Shown here piece after piece: positions 62,589 to 64,000 of a stretch of 64,000 nt of DNA; the first letter of the stretch is position 1, and each line of letters starts with the position of its first letter. The stretch spans positions 62,001-126,000 of the forward strand of contig CALUEU010000005.1 in assembly GCA_944319735.1 (NCBI GenBank), read 5' to 3'. Both the position numbers and the translations under genes were made by a program. The notes under the pieces were generated by a model, which saw only the letters and a program-made list of their open reading frames with translations, ran no database searches and was not told the DNA's origin. The stretch is from an uncultured Methanomassiliicoccus sp. (GTDB taxonomy: Archaea > Thermoplasmatota > Thermoplasmata > Methanomassiliicoccales > Methanomassiliicoccaceae).

Positions 62589-63245
62589 ATGATATGCGAG
62601 AGCAGGTTCGAAGGAGTCTTTAAAGACGGAGACAAAATCTATACAGTTAACTCTACACCAGGTAAGAAAGTCTATGGCGAGAAGCTGGTTGATAGTGAAA
62701 CTGTAGAATATCGTGAGTGGATACCGAACCGCAGCAAGCTAGCCGCCTACATCCTGAAAGGAGGATCTTTTTTCCCGTTTCAAAATGATTCTAAAGTGCT
62801 TTATTTGGGAGCTGCATCCGGCACAACTTCCAGCCACATTGCGGATATAGTCATCAACGGAACCGTCTCGTGTGTGGAATTCTCGCCAAGATCATTCAGG
62901 GATCTAGTCTCTGTCTGTGAATCACGTACAAACATGATCCCGATTCTAGCAGACGCCACACGACCCGAGGAATATTCATTTATTGTATCATCTCCGGATA
63001 TTGTTTATCAAGATATAGCTCAGAAAGGCCAGGCCGCAATATTCATCAAAAATTTCAAGACATTTTCTGCAAAGCGCGGTATGCTGGTTATCAAATCTAG
63101 GTCGGAGGATGTTTCCAAAGATCCCAGAAAGATCTATGCGGCGGCATGTGATGAACTGGTTGCTGCTGGTTTGAAAGTAGTTGAGTTACAGACTTTAGAT
63201 CCATTTGAAAAGGATCATGCAATGATCGCGGTGGAATCAATTTGA
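62589..63245 (+). CDS. flpA: Fibrillarin-like rRNA 2'-O-methyltransferase
   Basis: 218 residues. REWIPNRSKLAAYILKG, VLYLGAASGTTSSHIADI, VEFSPRSFRDL, VYQDIAQKGQA and DPFEKDHAMI are fibrillarin signatures. Catalyses C/D-box-guided methylation of rRNA and tRNA. nop5, its usual neighbour, is not here. GATTATTTATCC (about 62556-62567) predicts a leaderless start at 62589. Confidence 0.94.
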   Translation: MICESRFEGVFKDGDKIYTVNSTPGKKVYGEKLVDSETVEYREWIPNRSKLAAYILKGGSFFPFQNDSKVLYLGAASGTTSSHIADIVINGTVSCVEFSPRSFRDLVSVCESRTNMIPILADATRPEEYSFIVSSPDIVYQDIAQKGQAAIFIKNFKTFSAKRGMLVIKSRSEDVSKDPRKIYAAACDELVAAGLKVVELQTLDPFEKDHAMIAVESI

Positions 63246-63589
63246 AAACAGTCTATGGAATCGCACTCAGAGAAGAAAAATTCCTCATGGTTTACAATCC
63301 AAAACGCAGTGGCTGGGAAATGCCTGGTGGCAAAGTGGAGGAAGGAGAGAGCTTTGAGGAAGGCGTTATCAGGGAATTCAAAGAAGAGTCTGGATTAACA
63401 TTCATACCGGTCACGTCACGTCAAGTAGATGATGAATGCATTATGTTTGCTGGAAGGATTGAAAAGTACGAAGGCAAAGGGGAGATGGTCTGGAAAGAAT
63501 TCTCGTCACTGCCATCTGATCTGGGATTTCCTAAATGTGAATATGAAGAACAGATTGCATGGGCCAAGATGGCGCTGGGCAATGAATAA
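63242..63589 (+). CDS. NUDIX hydrolase
   Basis: 115 residues from TTG 63242, overlapping the flpA stop. NUDIX box GGKVEEGESFEEGVIREFKEESGL matches GX5EX7REUXEEXGU. Short MutT-like enzyme, probably hydrolysing nucleotide or sugar diphosphates. Confidence 0.88.
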   Translation: MKTVYGIALREEKFLMVYNPKRSGWEMPGGKVEEGESFEEGVIREFKEESGLTFIPVTSRQVDDECIMFAGRIEKYEGKGEMVWKEFSSLPSDLGFPKCEYEEQIAWAKMALGNE

Positions 63590-63646
63590 AAGTCGTTTGC
63601 TTATATACAATAAACAGTGCGGTTATATTCGAATCTCTTAAATATC

Positions 63647-63663
63647 TGATCCATAATGGATCA
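63647..63663. promoter_or_regulatory. 8-bp inverted repeat upstream of rpsO
   Basis: TGATCCAT-A-ATGGATCA lies 48 bases before the rpsO ATG, just downstream of a TATA-like TTAAATAT (63639-63646). Confidence 0.4.
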
Positions 63664-63710
63664 TCTCTATCGCCACCAAACTTTAATGATTCATATTTCG
63701 GAGGATTAAT

Positions 63711-64000
63711 ATGGCACGTATGCACGCCAGAAGAAGGGGAAAATCAGGATCAAGCCGTCCAATGATCAGCGAGAATCCAGAGTGGGTTCCCCTCAGTAAA
63801 AGTGAAGTTGAAGAACTAGTTGTAAAAATGGGAAAAGACGGTGTACTTTCCGCACGTATCGGACTCACACTTAGAGACCAGTACGCAGTACCTGATGTAA
63901 AATTAGTAACAGGCAAGACAGTTACACAAATTCTCAAAGAGAATGATCTTGCACCTAATCTTCCAGATGATTTGGTGGCACTAATGCGTACTGCAATTAA
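63711..64000 (+). CDS. rpsO: Ribosomal protein S15P/S13e, N-terminal part
   Basis: MARMHARRRGKSGSSRPMIS and PEWVPLSKSEVEELVVKMGKDG match archaeal S15. ATG 63711 has a strong GGAGG at 63700-63704. The gene runs off the end of the window after 96 codons (usual length about 150). Confidence 0.95.
   Translation, partial: MARMHARRRGKSGSSRPMISENPEWVPLSKSEVEELVVKMGKDGVLSARIGLTLRDQYAVPDVKLVTGKTVTQILKENDLAPNLPDDLVALMRTAI

Noticed and set aside
1-64000. tRNA, rRNA and CRISPR arrays
   Set aside because: No cloverleaf with a GTTCRANYC-type T-loop, no rRNA-like stretch and no regularly spaced repeats were seen in any spacer by eye.

Overview
The window is a gene-dense archaeal chromosome segment, AT-rich (G+C roughly 40 percent, estimated by eye). 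It most likely comes from a methanogen of the Thermoplasmata, order Methanomassiliicoccales. Evidence: a methanogen-type Fpo operon with split fpoJ and no visible fpoO or fpoF; an HdrD-type heterodisulfide reductase; archaeal ether-lipid genes; three-part glutamate synthase; archaeal Csl4, Nob1, fibrillarin and S15; archaeal phosphopantothenate synthetase; and an alkyltransferase-endonuclease V fusion of the kind known from Thermoplasmata. Many first genes sit about 26 nt behind a TATA box and look leaderless, whereas internal operon genes carry GGTGA-type Shine-Dalgarno (SD) sites. Only four genes end in TAG, as expected if TAG is scarce because it can be read as pyrrolysine; no pyl gene is in the window.

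Layout. 1-6892 (+): fpoH(end)-I-J1-J2-K-L-M-N, the membrane and ferredoxin arms of the Fpo-like complex. 6861-12833: CBS protein, idsA and geranylgeranyl reductase (lipids), nob1, an unknown small protein, ThiI-like PP-loop enzyme, csl4, an RNA methylase and an XRE-CBS regulator. 13076-16624 (+): glutamate synthase in three genes, followed by an Lrp regulator. 17177-18886 (-): Cys-rich HTH regulator and COG0523 GTPase. 19049-23367: type II GAPDH, and divergently a short Ile/Val/Leu-rich leader ORF followed by ilvB-ilvN-ilvC. 23512-27452: TerC, HNH nuclease, pgk, bacterial-type mutM. 27535-34240 (-): lrp-dapA-dapB-lysC-lysA-dapF-dapL, lysine synthesis through LL-diaminopimelate aminotransferase. 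34333-38659 (-): thiL, AmmeMemoRadiSam radical SAM enzyme, nitroreductase, AGT-EndoV fusion, panE. 38874-44899 (+): larA-like, hdrD-like, folP, MMPL transporter. 45385-47498 (+): CooF-like ferredoxin and FAD oxidoreductase, unknown protein. 47521-53378 (-): TrpD-like enzyme with a Zn alcohol dehydrogenase, then GMP synthase genes and purE. 53434-57323 (-): membrane protein, RAM domain, PfkB kinase with ahcY, phosphopantothenate synthetase, a 71-aa protein. 57685-60206 (+): glmM-glmU. 60208-62185 (-): IMPase, NAD kinase, JAMM protease. 62247-64000 (+): Hsp20-like, flpA, NUDIX, rpsO.

The main discovery candidate is upstream of ilvB. An apparently leaderless 21-codon ORF (20235-20300), with nine Ile/Val/Leu codons, ends exactly where a hairpin with U-tracts begins, 48 nt before ilvB. 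This has the layout of a bacterial branched-chain amino acid attenuator, but in an archaeon. Other points of interest are an in-frame TAG between a Cys-rich regulator and a metal GTPase, a GMP synthase whose glutaminase domain has lost its catalytic core beside a complete archaeal two-subunit enzyme, several near-perfect operator palindromes at predicted start sites, and an FpoI with a second built-in ferredoxin domain.

Energy genes (Fpo, HdrD) could work together as a ferredoxin:heterodisulfide oxidoreductase. The rest is mainly amino acid, purine, cofactor and cell-envelope biosynthesis. No tRNA, rRNA, CRISPR array, prophage or complete insertion sequence was seen.
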